Positions 25,281 through 32,887 of a DNA stretch of 64,000 bases are shown here, piece by piece; the stretch's first letter is position 1, and each line of letters opens with the position of its first letter. Source of the stretch: Streptomyces sp. SS1-1 (GTDB lineage Bacteria; Actinomycetota; Actinomycetes; Streptomycetales; Streptomycetaceae); NCBI RefSeq assembly GCF_008973465.1, contig NZ_WBXN01000004.1, positions 2,170,001 through 2,234,000 on the forward strand. Direction: 5' to 3'. The position numbers were made by a program, and so were the translations under genes. The notes below the pieces were generated by a model. That model saw nothing but the letters and a program-made list of their open reading frames with translations. It did not search any database and had not been told where the DNA came from.

Positions 25281-26676
25281 ACGTCCCTCCCCCGCCAGAG
25301 TCGCCGTGGTCCTCGGGGGATCGCATACCGGCATGCTCGCGGCGCGGGCCCTGGCCGGGTCCGCCGACCGGGTGGTCGTGGTGGAGCGCGACGTGCTGCC
25401 CGCCGGACCCGACCCGCGCAAGGGCCTGCCGCAGTCCCGCCATGTGCATCTGCTGTGGTCGGGCGGGGTGCTGGCGATGGAGGAGCTGCTGCCGGGCGTC
25501 GGCGAGGCGCTGCGCGCGGCCGGGGCCCGCCGGGCGCCGATCACCACGGACATGGTCGCGCTGTCGCCGCGCGGCTGGTTCCGGCGCTGGCCCGAGTCGC
25601 ACCACATCGTCCTGGCCGGGCGGGACCTGCTCGACGCGACGGTCCGCTCGCTCGTCCTGGCCGACGAGCGGATCGAACTGCGCGACGGCACGGAGGTCGT
25701 GGACCTCCTCGGCGACGCGCGGGCGGTCACGGGCGTACGGCTGCGGGGGCGCGACGGGCGGGAGAGCACCCTGGAGGCAGGGCTGGTCGTGGACGCCACC
25801 GGCCGGGGTTCGGCGGCGCCGCGCTGGCTGGCCGCGCTCGGGCTTCCCGCGCCGGTGCGGCGCGAGGTCGACTCCGGGCTCGCGTACGCCAGCCGGCTGC
25901 ACCTCGCGCCCGAGCCGGCCCGGGACGGCTTCCCGGTGGTCAACGTGCAGGCCGACCCGCGCGCGGGCGGCCCCGGCCGGGCGGGGGTGCTGCTGCCCAT
26001 CGAGCACGGCCGCTGGCTCGTCACGCTCAGCGGCACCCGGGGCGGCGAACCGGGCTCCTCCGACGACGACTTCGCGCGGTTCGCCCGCGAGGAGCTGCGG
26101 CACCCGGTCATCGGCGACCTGCTCGCGCGGGCCGAACCGCTCTCCGGCGTCTCCTTCACACGGACCACGGCCAACCGCCGCCACTACTACGAGCGGATGC
26201 CGGCCTGGCCGGAGAACTTCACCGTCCTCGGCGACGCGCTGGCCGCGTACAACCCGGTGTACGGGCACGGGATGGCGGTCGGGGCGCAGAGCGCGCTGAT
26301 CCTGCGCGAGACGGTCCGGCGGCACGGCTGGGGCGCGGCGGGGCTGGCCCGGCGGATCCAGAAGGCCGTGGCGCGGCCGGTCGGGGCGGCCTGGGACCTG
26401 GCGATCGGCCAGGACGTGTTCTACCCGGGCGCCACGGAGACCGGGCCGACCCTGCGGGACCGGCTGGTGGCGGGGTACGTGGACCGGCTGATGCACACGG
26501 CCACGGGCAACGGGCGCATCGCCCGCCGCGTCACCGATGTGACGTCGCTGGAGCGGCGGGCGGAGGTGCTGCTGAGCCCGTCGGTGCTGCTGGCGGCGGC
26601 GGTGGGGCCGTTGAAGCCCCGGCTCACCGGGCCGCCGCTGACGGCCGAGGAGAGGAAGAACGCGGGCCTCTCCTAA
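25273..26676 (+). CDS. FAD-dependent monooxygenase/oxidoreductase
   Basis: A 467-residue flavoprotein. It has a Rossmann-type FAD site VVLGGSHTGMLAARAL, the mid-protein VVDATGRGS and the C-terminal FAD-ribityl motif FTVLGDALAAYNPVYGHGM. The GG-S-HTG glycine pattern is slightly atypical. It overlaps the membrane-protein gene by eight bases, so the three genes are probably translated together. A hydroxylated or oxidised small molecule might be the signal or product of the cassette, but this is inference. Confidence 0.85.
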   Translation: MSERPSPARVAVVLGGSHTGMLAARALAGSADRVVVVERDVLPAGPDPRKGLPQSRHVHLLWSGGVLAMEELLPGVGEALRAAGARRAPITTDMVALSPRGWFRRWPESHHIVLAGRDLLDATVRSLVLADERIELRDGTEVVDLLGDARAVTGVRLRGRDGRESTLEAGLVVDATGRGSAAPRWLAALGLPAPVRREVDSGLAYASRLHLAPEPARDGFPVVNVQADPRAGGPGRAGVLLPIEHGRWLVTLSGTRGGEPGSSDDDFARFAREELRHPVIGDLLARAEPLSGVSFTRTTANRRHYYERMPAWPENFTVLGDALAAYNPVYGHGMAVGAQSALILRETVRRHGWGAAGLARRIQKAVARPVGAAWDLAIGQDVFYPGATETGPTLRDRLVAGYVDRLMHTATGNGRIARRVTDVTSLERRAEVLLSPSVLLAAAVGPLKPRLTGPPLTAEERKNAGLS

Positions 26677-26689
26677 GGGCTGTCCCGTA

Positions 26690-26761
26690 GGACGTGTCCG
26701 CGAAGTCCCGCCTGGCTCGCCACGCCCTCCGGGCGCACGACGCCACTTGCGGAACACGCCC
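26690..26761. repeat. Imperfect inverted repeat, possible REP/MITE-like element or terminator
   Basis: The outer arms at 26690-26706 and 26745-26761 pair imperfectly. Inside is a hairpin CGCCC-TCC-GGGCG (26723-26735). It fills the gap between the convergent FAD oxidoreductase and lactonase genes. I think similar segments recur in other streptomycetes, but this was not checked. Confidence 0.45.
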
Positions 26762-26767
26762 TCGGCG

Positions 26768-27616
26768 CTATCCCGCGAAGGCCGGCTGCGCCTGCCCCTT
26801 GCCCGCGCCCGGCACCACGAACAGGGAGCCGGCCAGGGGCGGGGGCGCGTCCAGGCCGACCCGGGCCGTGGTGACGTACAGGTCGGTCAGGCCGGGTCCG
26901 CCGAACGCGCACGCCGTCACGCGGGGCACCGGGAAGGTGATCACCCGGTCCAGCGTCCCGTCAGGGGTGTACCGGCGTACCGCGGAGCCGTCCCACAGGG
27001 CCACCCAGACGGCGCCCTCGGCGTCGACGGTCAGCCCGTCCGGGAAGCCGGCGCCGTCCTCGATCCCGGCGAAGGGCCGCCGGTTCGTCACCCGGCCGCC
27101 GTCGTGGTCGAAGACGTCCACCCGGCGGGTCGGCGTGTCGATGTAGTACATGAGGCGTCCGTCGGGGCTCCAGCCGGTGCCGTTGCTCACCGTCACGTCG
27201 TCGAGGACGACCTCCGCCGTGCCGTCGCCGGTGATCCGGGACAGGGTGCCGCCGCCGGGCGCCTCGTCGTAGCGCATGGTGCCGGCCCACAGCGAGCCGT
27301 CGGGGGCGACGGCGGCGTCGTTGGCGCGGCGGCCGGGCACCGGCTCGTGGTGCAGCCAGCGGAAGCCGCCGTCCGGGTCCAGCAGGCCCACGCCGTCCCG
27401 CAGGTTCAGCACGAGTCCGCCGCCCGCGCGGGGCTTGACGGCGCCGACGTGCTGCGGGGCGGTCCGCACGGAGCGGTGCCCGGAGGCGGGGTCGTAGGTG
27501 TGCACACGGGAGTTGAGGATGTCGATCCACAGCAGGTGACCGGCCGCGGGGTCCCAGGTCGGGCCCTCGCCCAGCTCGGCCTCGGCCCGCACCGCCACCT
27601 CGTACGCCGCGCTCAT
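26768..27616 (-). CDS. SMP-30/gluconolactonase family sugar lactonase
   Basis: A 282-residue six-bladed propeller protein. Its hallmarks are ELGEGPTWDPAAGHLLWIDI at the N terminus, RANDAAVAPDGSLWAGTM and VSNGTGWSPDGRLMYYIDT; the Glu, Asn and Asp in these segments bind the divalent metal. The family opens aldonolactones to aldonates. Its ATG overlaps the IclR stop by four bases, so it shares the regulator's transcript. It is the likely link between the sugar dehydrogenase and the sugar-acid dehydratase at 6-8 kb, as the middle step of an oxidative aldose route. Confidence 0.9.
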   Translation of the reverse strand: MSAAYEVAVRAEAELGEGPTWDPAAGHLLWIDILNSRVHTYDPASGHRSVRTAPQHVGAVKPRAGGGLVLNLRDGVGLLDPDGGFRWLHHEPVPGRRANDAAVAPDGSLWAGTMRYDEAPGGGTLSRITGDGTAEVVLDDVTVSNGTGWSPDGRLMYYIDTPTRRVDVFDHDGGRVTNRRPFAGIEDGAGFPDGLTVDAEGAVWVALWDGSAVRRYTPDGTLDRVITFPVPRVTACAFGGPGLTDLYVTTARVGLDAPPPLAGSLFVVPGAGKGQAQPAFAG

Positions 27617-28386
27617 GCCGCACCCCGGTGGCCGAGGCGCTCCGACAGCTCGGCGGCACCCTTCACGGCGAGCTGCTCCAGCTCGGCGCGGCGCTCCTCG
27701 CTCCAGCGGATCATGGGGACGGAGATGGACAGGGCGGCGACGACCTGCCCGGTGCGGTCCCGTACGGGCGCCGCCACGCAGGAGACGTCCGGGTTGGACT
27801 CGCGGTTCTCGACGGCGATCTGCCGCTCGCGGATCCCGGCGAGGGCCTCTCGCAGCACGGCCGGGTCGGTGATGCTGTTCGGTGTCATCGCGGCGAGTGC
27901 GGCGCCGTCGGGGAGGCGGGAGGCGAGCTCCGCCTCGGGGAGGGAGGCGAGCAGCATCTTGCCGACCGACGTGCAGTGGGCGGGCAGCCGGCGCCCGGCG
28001 GCGGACACCATGCGCACGGCGTGCGTCGAGTCGACCTTGGCGATGTAGATGACGTCGGTGCCCTCCAGGATGGCCACGTGCACGGTCTCGTCGCAGGTCT
28101 CGGCGACGGACCGGGCGACCTGCTGGCCCTCGGCGGCGAGGTCGAGCTGCTCGGCGTACCGGCTGCCGAGCTGGTACGGCCGTACGCCCAGCCGGTACCG
28201 GCCCGGCTGGCCCGGCACCTGCACGATGTACGACCGGGCGGCGAGGGTGGTGACGAGCTCGTGCACGGTGGTGCGCGGCAGCTGGAGCCGGCGCACGATG
28301 TCGGGGGCGGAGAGCGTGCCGTCCCCGTCGAGGAAGAGCTCGAGGATGTCCAGAGCCCGGGTCACGGCAGGTACGAGGCGTCCCAC
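27613..28386 (-). CDS. IclR-family transcriptional regulator
   Basis: A 257-residue regulator with an N-terminal winged helix (VTRALDILELF, LSAPDIVRRLQLPRTTVHELV) and a C-terminal effector domain (ETCDETVHVAILEG, TSVGKMLLASLPE, AAPVRDRTGQVVAALSISVP). GTG 28386 follows GGAGGAGG and starts at the family position; longer readings run through the promoter. IclR proteins bind sugars or aromatic acids. Site D in its own leader suggests autoregulation, and related sites at 6117, 8436 and 23236 suggest control of the sugar operons. Confidence 0.9.
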   Translation of the reverse strand: MGRLVPAVTRALDILELFLDGDGTLSAPDIVRRLQLPRTTVHELVTTLAARSYIVQVPGQPGRYRLGVRPYQLGSRYAEQLDLAAEGQQVARSVAETCDETVHVAILEGTDVIYIAKVDSTHAVRMVSAAGRRLPAHCTSVGKMLLASLPEAELASRLPDGAALAAMTPNSITDPAVLREALAGIRERQIAVENRESNPDVSCVAAPVRDRTGQVVAALSISVPMIRWSEERRAELEQLAVKGAAELSERLGHRGAA

Positions 28387-28419
28387 GTCCGGCCTCCTCC
28401 TTGGTGTCGAAGAGGCTGC

Positions 28420-28433
28420 GTTCGATATTTCAA
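28420..28433 (-). promoter_or_regulatory. IclR-type operator, site D (autoregulatory)
   Basis: The minus strand reads TTGAAATATCGAAC, differing from site A at two bases. It is 34 bases before the IclR GTG and about 17-30 bases after the predicted transcription start. Confidence 0.65.
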
Positions 28434-28456
28434 CAGCCGATCGGAATGACGAACAC

Positions 28457-28485
28457 AGGCTAGTCGGAGCCCTACCGCCCGGCAA
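28457..28485 (-). promoter_or_regulatory. Promoter of the IclR-lactonase operon
   Basis: On the minus strand TTGCCG (28480-28485) and TAGCCT (28457-28462) are spaced by 17 bases. Confidence 0.5.
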
Positions 28486-28572
28486 TGGCCGCGCGCCTAC
28501 TCCCTCGCCAGTACGCCGGGTTACTCCCGCCGTCAGACGCCTCCGGGGCTGTTCCGCGGCAGCGTGGTGCCC

Positions 28573-29142
28573 ATGTCGTCCACCGCTTCCCCCACCGCCA
28601 CGAGGCTGAGCCGCCCGGCCCGCCGGGGCCTCCTCGTCGTCCATGTCATCGCCTCCGCCGGCTGGCTCGGGCTCACGCTCGGACTGCTGGCGCTCGGGAC
28701 CACCGCGGCGACCACCGGGTCCGCGGCGGCCGTGGAGGCGTCCGTGCGGGCCATGAAGCTGTTCGCCGACTGGCTGCTGCTGCCGCTCGCCCTGCTCACC
28801 CTGGTCAGCGGGCTCGTGCTGTCGCTGGGCACGCACTGGGGGCTGGCCCGGCACCGCTGGGTGTACACGAAGTTCTGGCTGACGCTGGCCACCACCGCGG
28901 CCACCGCCCTCGTCCTGCGGCCCGCCGTGAACGACGCCGTCGCGGGGGTCGCCGCGGGCGGGCCGCTGCCGGACACGCAGGACGTCCTGATGGGCCCGGT
29001 GGTGTCGCTGTCCGCGTACGTCTTCATGACGGTGATCTCGGTACTGAAGCCCTGGGGCCTGACCCGGCGCGGACGCCGGCAGCGCGAGGAGGCGTCCCGC
29101 GCCCGGTCCGGCGCGGGCCGGCGGGTCCGCCAGGACGCCTGA
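28573..29142 (+). CDS. DUF2269-like integral membrane protein
   Basis: A 189-residue protein with four hydrophobic segments: LVVHVIASAGWLGLTLGLLA, WLLLPLALLTLVSGLVLSLG, FWLTLATTAATALVL and VVSLSAYVFMTVIS. The first helix has a HVIASAGWLG pattern with His, as in DUF2269 and CopD-like membrane proteins. The C terminus is highly basic, so it is cytoplasmic. The function is unknown. ATG 28573 is chosen; an in-frame GTG at 28564 is possible, and neither has a strong ribosome-binding site. Confidence 0.68.
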   Translation: MSSTASPTATRLSRPARRGLLVVHVIASAGWLGLTLGLLALGTTAATTGSAAAVEASVRAMKLFADWLLLPLALLTLVSGLVLSLGTHWGLARHRWVYTKFWLTLATTAATALVLRPAVNDAVAGVAAGGPLPDTQDVLMGPVVSLSAYVFMTVISVLKPWGLTRRGRRQREEASRARSGAGRRVRQDA

Positions 29143-29371
29143 CGGGCCGCTGTCGGGGCGTCTTGCCCAGGACGCCCGTCAACCGCCGGGCGCGCGGGCC
29201 CGGTTCGGGTTCGAAACGCCGGTTCCACGGAGCCGAGCCGCCGCCTCCGGCGCTCGTACGTCGTCGCGCTGGGCCTGCCGCGCCGGGTGCCGCCGTTCCG
29301 CGGGCCCCGCCACGTCAACTCGGTGCTGTTCCGGCCCGACGGCCGCCGTCCCGGCGGACCGGTGCGCGACC

Positions 29372-29989
29372 ATGGGTCCCATGCCCTCCGGAAAGCGCCC
29401 CGCCGGCGGACCGCACGCCGCCGGTCCGTTCACCCCCCTGCACTTCCAGCTCGTCCTGCTGCGCCGGATGGCCGACCACAACCCCGGTCTCGTCGAGGAC
29501 GCACGCCGTGAGCTGGGGGTGTCCCTCGCCGAGATGCGCGAGGCGAACAAGCGCTGGCAGGCGATGGTCCGCTCGCCCCGGGCACGCGGCTCCGCCGCCC
29601 GCTACCGCTCGGTGCTGGGCGCGCCCGAGTCGGTGGTGTCCCGCAGGGTCGGCGACCTGGACTGCGAGGCGTGGCGGTGGCCGGTGCCGCTGTGGCCGAC
29701 GCTGCGCTTCGAGGTGCTGCTCGCACCGGGCGGGGCGGTGTGGAACGAGTGGCTGGTGCGCGCCCCGGACGCCCCGGCGCCGGTGCTGCGCACCCTGGAC
29801 GACCTGACGCCCTGGTCGTGCACGGTCGACGAGGCGGCCCGCGCCTTCGCGCCGGCCCGCCCGCTGGAGGGCAGCGCCCCGACCCGCTGGGGCCTGGCGT
29901 TCACGGCACCGGACGGCTCGGGGGCGCGGCGGCAGGTGACCGCCGAGTTCACGTGGGGGCTGTTGCAGCGGGTGGCGGTCGCCGACTAG
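29372..29989 (+). CDS. Conserved hypothetical protein
   Basis: A 205-residue soluble protein without a recognised domain. Its N-terminal third is helical (LHFQLVLLRRMADHNPGLV, SLAEMREANKRWQAMV); the rest is beta-rich with many Trp (CEAWRWPVPLWPTLRFEVLL, WNEWLVRAPD, TRWGLAFTAPDG). The start is not well marked, and ATG 29381 is an alternative. It lies between a membrane protein and a convergent ATP-grasp gene. The GC bias supports a real gene, but I assign no function. Confidence 0.6.
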   Translation: MGPMPSGKRPAGGPHAAGPFTPLHFQLVLLRRMADHNPGLVEDARRELGVSLAEMREANKRWQAMVRSPRARGSAARYRSVLGAPESVVSRRVGDLDCEAWRWPVPLWPTLRFEVLLAPGGAVWNEWLVRAPDAPAPVLRTLDDLTPWSCTVDEAARAFAPARPLEGSAPTRWGLAFTAPDGSGARRQVTAEFTWGLLQRVAVAD

Positions 29990-30002
29990 GGCGAAACACG
30001 CC

Positions 30003-30881
30003 TTAGGCCGTGCCCGCGGCGGCCAGGATCGCTTCGGTCACCGGGGCCACCGAGCCGGGATGCACGGACAGGAAGAGGTTCGGCTCCACGAGTTCGAGTT
30101 CCATCACCTGAGGCAGCCCGTCGTCCCCGTCGACGAGGTCCACGCGCGCGTACAGCAGCCCGGCCGCGTCCGGTACGGCCGCCAGGGCGCGCTCGGCGAC
30201 CGAGAGTTCGGCCGGGGTGGGCGTCCAGGGCTCGAGGCCGGGGTGGGCGACCTTGCGCTGGTCGTAGGGGGTGCCGGAGGTGAGGACGGCGCCCTTGCGG
30301 CTGGCGTGCAGCAGGCGCCCGCCGTAGAACTGCAGGGCCCGCTCGCCGCCGGTGTCGATGGCGCGGACGTAGGGCTGGACCATCGCGGTGAGGCCGTCGG
30401 CGTGCATCCGGGCGAGCTGCCGCAGCGCGGTGCCGTGCTCGTGCGGCGCGTACCGGGCGGCGAACCGGGCGCCCGCGCCGGACGTGGGCTTCACGACGAA
30501 CTCGTGCCCGCCGGGCAGGCCGGGGGTGTCACCGGGGGTCACGTACCGGGTGGGGACGACGGGGACGCCGGCCGCCGCGAGGTCGCCGAGGTAGCGCTTG
30601 TCGGCGTTCCAGCGGACCACGGCCGCCGGGTTGGCGAGCCGGGTCGCCGCGCCGCACCGCCCGGCCCAGTCCAGGAACTCGGCGGCCCGCCAGCTGTAGT
30701 CCCACGTGGAGCGGATCACCGCGAGGTCGTAGGCGCCCCAGTCGACGCCATCGTCGTCCCAGAACACGGCGTCGGCGCCGGCGCCCGCCTCGCGCAGGGC
30801 CCGCACCAGCACCGGCAGGTCCCGGTCCTCGCTGACGTCGGGCCGGGGACGGCAGGTGACCAGGGCTATGCGGGGCGGCAC
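30003..30881 (-). CDS. ATP-grasp domain protein (glutathione synthetase/RimK-like)
   Basis: A 292-residue protein. N-terminal RIALVTCRPRPDVSEDRD and AVIRSTWDYSWR form a pre-grasp domain. The ATP-grasp part has the lysines in WNADKRYLGDLAAAGVPVVPT and HEFVVKPTSGAG, and metal-binding acids in YARVDLVDGD and PQVMELELVEPNL. Such enzymes join a carboxylate to an amine or thiol using ATP. The substrate cannot be read. GTG 30881 follows GGAGGA. It is divergent from the MerR-PP2C gene. Confidence 0.8.
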   Translation of the reverse strand: MPPRIALVTCRPRPDVSEDRDLPVLVRALREAGAGADAVFWDDDGVDWGAYDLAVIRSTWDYSWRAAEFLDWAGRCGAATRLANPAAVVRWNADKRYLGDLAAAGVPVVPTRYVTPGDTPGLPGGHEFVVKPTSGAGARFAARYAPHEHGTALRQLARMHADGLTAMVQPYVRAIDTGGERALQFYGGRLLHASRKGAVLTSGTPYDQRKVAHPGLEPWTPTPAELSVAERALAAVPDAAGLLYARVDLVDGDDGLPQVMELELVEPNLFLSVHPGSVAPVTEAILAAAGTA

Positions 30882-30956
30882 GACGGTTCCTCCGGGCTGG
30901 GGGGCGTTGCGATGCGCAGGCTAACAAGCGCGCCGGAGGGAACCGGTACGGGCCGC

Positions 30957-30978
30957 TTGACCTTCCCCTTCGGGGAAG
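30957..30978 (+). promoter_or_regulatory. MerR-type promoter/operator
   Basis: A -35 box TTGACC (30957-30962) runs directly into a 17-base palindrome CTTCCCC-TTC-GGGGAAG (30962-30978), the usual layout of MerR-activated promoters with an operator in the spacer. It lies 37 bases before the MerR-PP2C ATG and suggests autoregulation. Confidence 0.65.
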
Positions 30979-31014
30979 CCACAGCATCGGTGCGAACGGA
31001 CGAGGGGGAACCGG

Positions 31015-32076
31015 ATGCGTGAGGACGAGCTGACGATCGGGGCCTTCGCGCGGGCCTGCCGGCTGTCGCCCAAGGCCCTGCGGCTCTACGACGAGCTGCG
31101 GCTGCTGCGGCCGCACCGGGTCGACCCGGACACCGGCTACCGCTACTACGCGGTGGGCCAGTTGGAGCGGGCCCGGCTGGTGGCGTGGCTGCGCCGGCTG
31201 GGGATGCCGCTGGCCCTCATCCGCGAGGTGTGCGCGCTGCCTCCGGCCGCCGCCGCCCGGGAGATCCGCGCCTACTGGGCGCGGGTCGAGGCGGACACGG
31301 CCGCGCGGCGCGATCTCGCCGGGTTCCTCGTCGGACAGCTGCTGACGGAACCGAGGAAGGACGACACCATGCTGGAACTGCGCTACAGCGCTCGCTCGGA
31401 CCGGGGCCTGGTCCGCCCCGCCAACCAGGACACCGCCTACGCGGGCGGCCGACTGCTCGCGGTGGCCGACGGCTTCGGCCCGGCGGGCGCGCCCGCGAGC
31501 GCCGCCGCCGTGGAGGCGCTGCGCTTCCTGGACACGGACGAACTCCCGGCGGGCAACGTGCTGAACGTGCTGGAGGACGCGGTCCGGGGTGCCACGGAGG
31601 CGGTCCGGGACGCGGCCGACGGCGGCGATGAGGCGGGGACGACGCTGACGGCCCTGCTGTGGACGGGGTCGCGGCTGGCGCTGGTGCACATCGGGGACAG
31701 CCGCGCCTATGTGCTGCGCGACGGCGCCCTGTTCCGCATCACCGAGGACCACACGATGGTGCAGTCGCTGATCGACGAGGGCCGGCTGACCCCGGAGGAG
31801 GCCGTCACGCACCCGCAGCGATCGCTGCTGGTGAAGGCCCTGTCCTCCGGTGCCCGGCCCGATCTGCGGCTCCAGGACGCCCGGCCCGGCGACCGCTACC
31901 TGCTCTGCTCGGACGGCCTGACCACCGCCGTCCCCGACGCCCGCGTCCGTGAACTGCTCGCCTCCGCCGGGGACCCGGACGACACCGTACGGGCCCTGAT
32001 CGAGGCGGCGATGCAGGCCGGCGGCCCGGACAACGTCAGCTGTGTGGTGGCGGACGTGGTCGGCCGCGCGGCTTGA
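31015..32076 (+). CDS. MerR-type DNA-binding domain fused to PP2C phosphatase
   Basis: A 353-residue two-domain protein. Residues 1-75 or so are a MerR helix-turn-helix and wing (LTIGAFARACRLSPKALRLYD, DTGYRYYAVGQL). A helical linker leads into a PP2C Ser/Thr phosphatase from about residue 118: SDRGLVRPANQD, VADGFG, GTTLTALLW, HIGDSRAYVL, EDHTMVQSLIDEG, LLCSDGLTTAV and DNVSCVVADV. The metal-binding Asp residues are present, while the usual ADGMGG is shortened to ADGFG. MerR proteins normally end in a ligand or metal domain, so this one may link dephosphorylation to transcription. It has its own MerR operator. Confidence 0.88.
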   Translation: MREDELTIGAFARACRLSPKALRLYDELRLLRPHRVDPDTGYRYYAVGQLERARLVAWLRRLGMPLALIREVCALPPAAAAREIRAYWARVEADTAARRDLAGFLVGQLLTEPRKDDTMLELRYSARSDRGLVRPANQDTAYAGGRLLAVADGFGPAGAPASAAAVEALRFLDTDELPAGNVLNVLEDAVRGATEAVRDAADGGDEAGTTLTALLWTGSRLALVHIGDSRAYVLRDGALFRITEDHTMVQSLIDEGRLTPEEAVTHPQRSLLVKALSSGARPDLRLQDARPGDRYLLCSDGLTTAVPDARVRELLASAGDPDDTVRALIEAAMQAGGPDNVSCVVADVVGRAA

Positions 32077-32117
32077 TCACGCCCCCGGCGGGCGGCCGGT
32101 ACGGCAGGATCGGGGCC

Positions 32118-32726
32118 ATGTCGCTCGCCGGAACGGACGCCCACGCCACGGAAGTTCGGCTTCCGCCGCTCGTGGAGCGCGCCCTCGCCGTGGCCCGCGC
32201 CCATGGGTTCGTCCACTCCTGCCGCCCGGAGCAGGGCCGGCTGCTGTACGCCCTCGCGGGCGGCGCAGGGCGGCTGATCGGTGAGACGGGCACGGGCTGC
32301 GGGGTGGGCCTGGCCTGGCTCGCGGAGGGCGCCCGGCCGGGGGTGCGGCTGGTCAGCGTGGAGCGGGACGCCGAACGGGCGCGGCTCGCCGCCGAGGTGT
32401 TCGCCGAGCGGCCCGAGGTGGAGATCCTGCACGGCGACTGGCGGCGGATCGCGGAGCGGGGGCCGTACGACCTGCTGGTGCTGGACGGGGGCGGTGCCGC
32501 CAAGGGCGGGGACGGCGTGGCCGACCCGGTCCGGCTGCTCGTGCCGGGCGGCCGGGTCGTCGTCGACGACTTCACCCCGGCCACCGGCTGGCCCCCGCGG
32601 TACGGCGGTGAGGTGGACCGGCCCCGGATGCACTGGCTGCGGCACCCGGCGCTGGACACGGTGGAACTGCCGCTCGCCGGGGACCTGGCGGCGCTGGTGG
32701 GGGTGCGGCGCCGGGACCGGGGCTGA
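32118..32726 (+). CDS. Class I SAM-dependent methyltransferase-like protein (O-methyltransferase type)
   Basis: A 202-residue protein with a Rossmann core. Motif I is seen as IGETGTGCGVGLAWLA, the acidic adenosine contact as LVSVERDAERARLA, and a later strand as YDLLVLDGGGAAKGG then PGGRVVVDDFTP. The metal-binding pattern of caffeoyl-CoA type enzymes is partly kept (DDF). The substrate is unknown. ATG 32118 is chosen; a TTG at 32073 would extend it over the previous gene's 3' gap. Confidence 0.75.
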   Translation: MSLAGTDAHATEVRLPPLVERALAVARAHGFVHSCRPEQGRLLYALAGGAGRLIGETGTGCGVGLAWLAEGARPGVRLVSVERDAERARLAAEVFAERPEVEILHGDWRRIAERGPYDLLVLDGGGAAKGGDGVADPVRLLVPGGRVVVDDFTPATGWPPRYGGEVDRPRMHWLRHPALDTVELPLAGDLAALVGVRRRDRG

Positions 32727-32887
32727 CGCACGTCGGCGTGCCGGGGCCCCCTTCCGGCCGCCGCGCCCGGCGTGGACCGGGGGCGTTTCTTCCGGCGGCG
32801 GATGGTGTACGGAGGAAGCGTGGTGCCCGAGGTGTCCGTCGGACGGTCGATCGGCCGTCCCTGTCGAGCAGTCAAGGAGTACGACGC

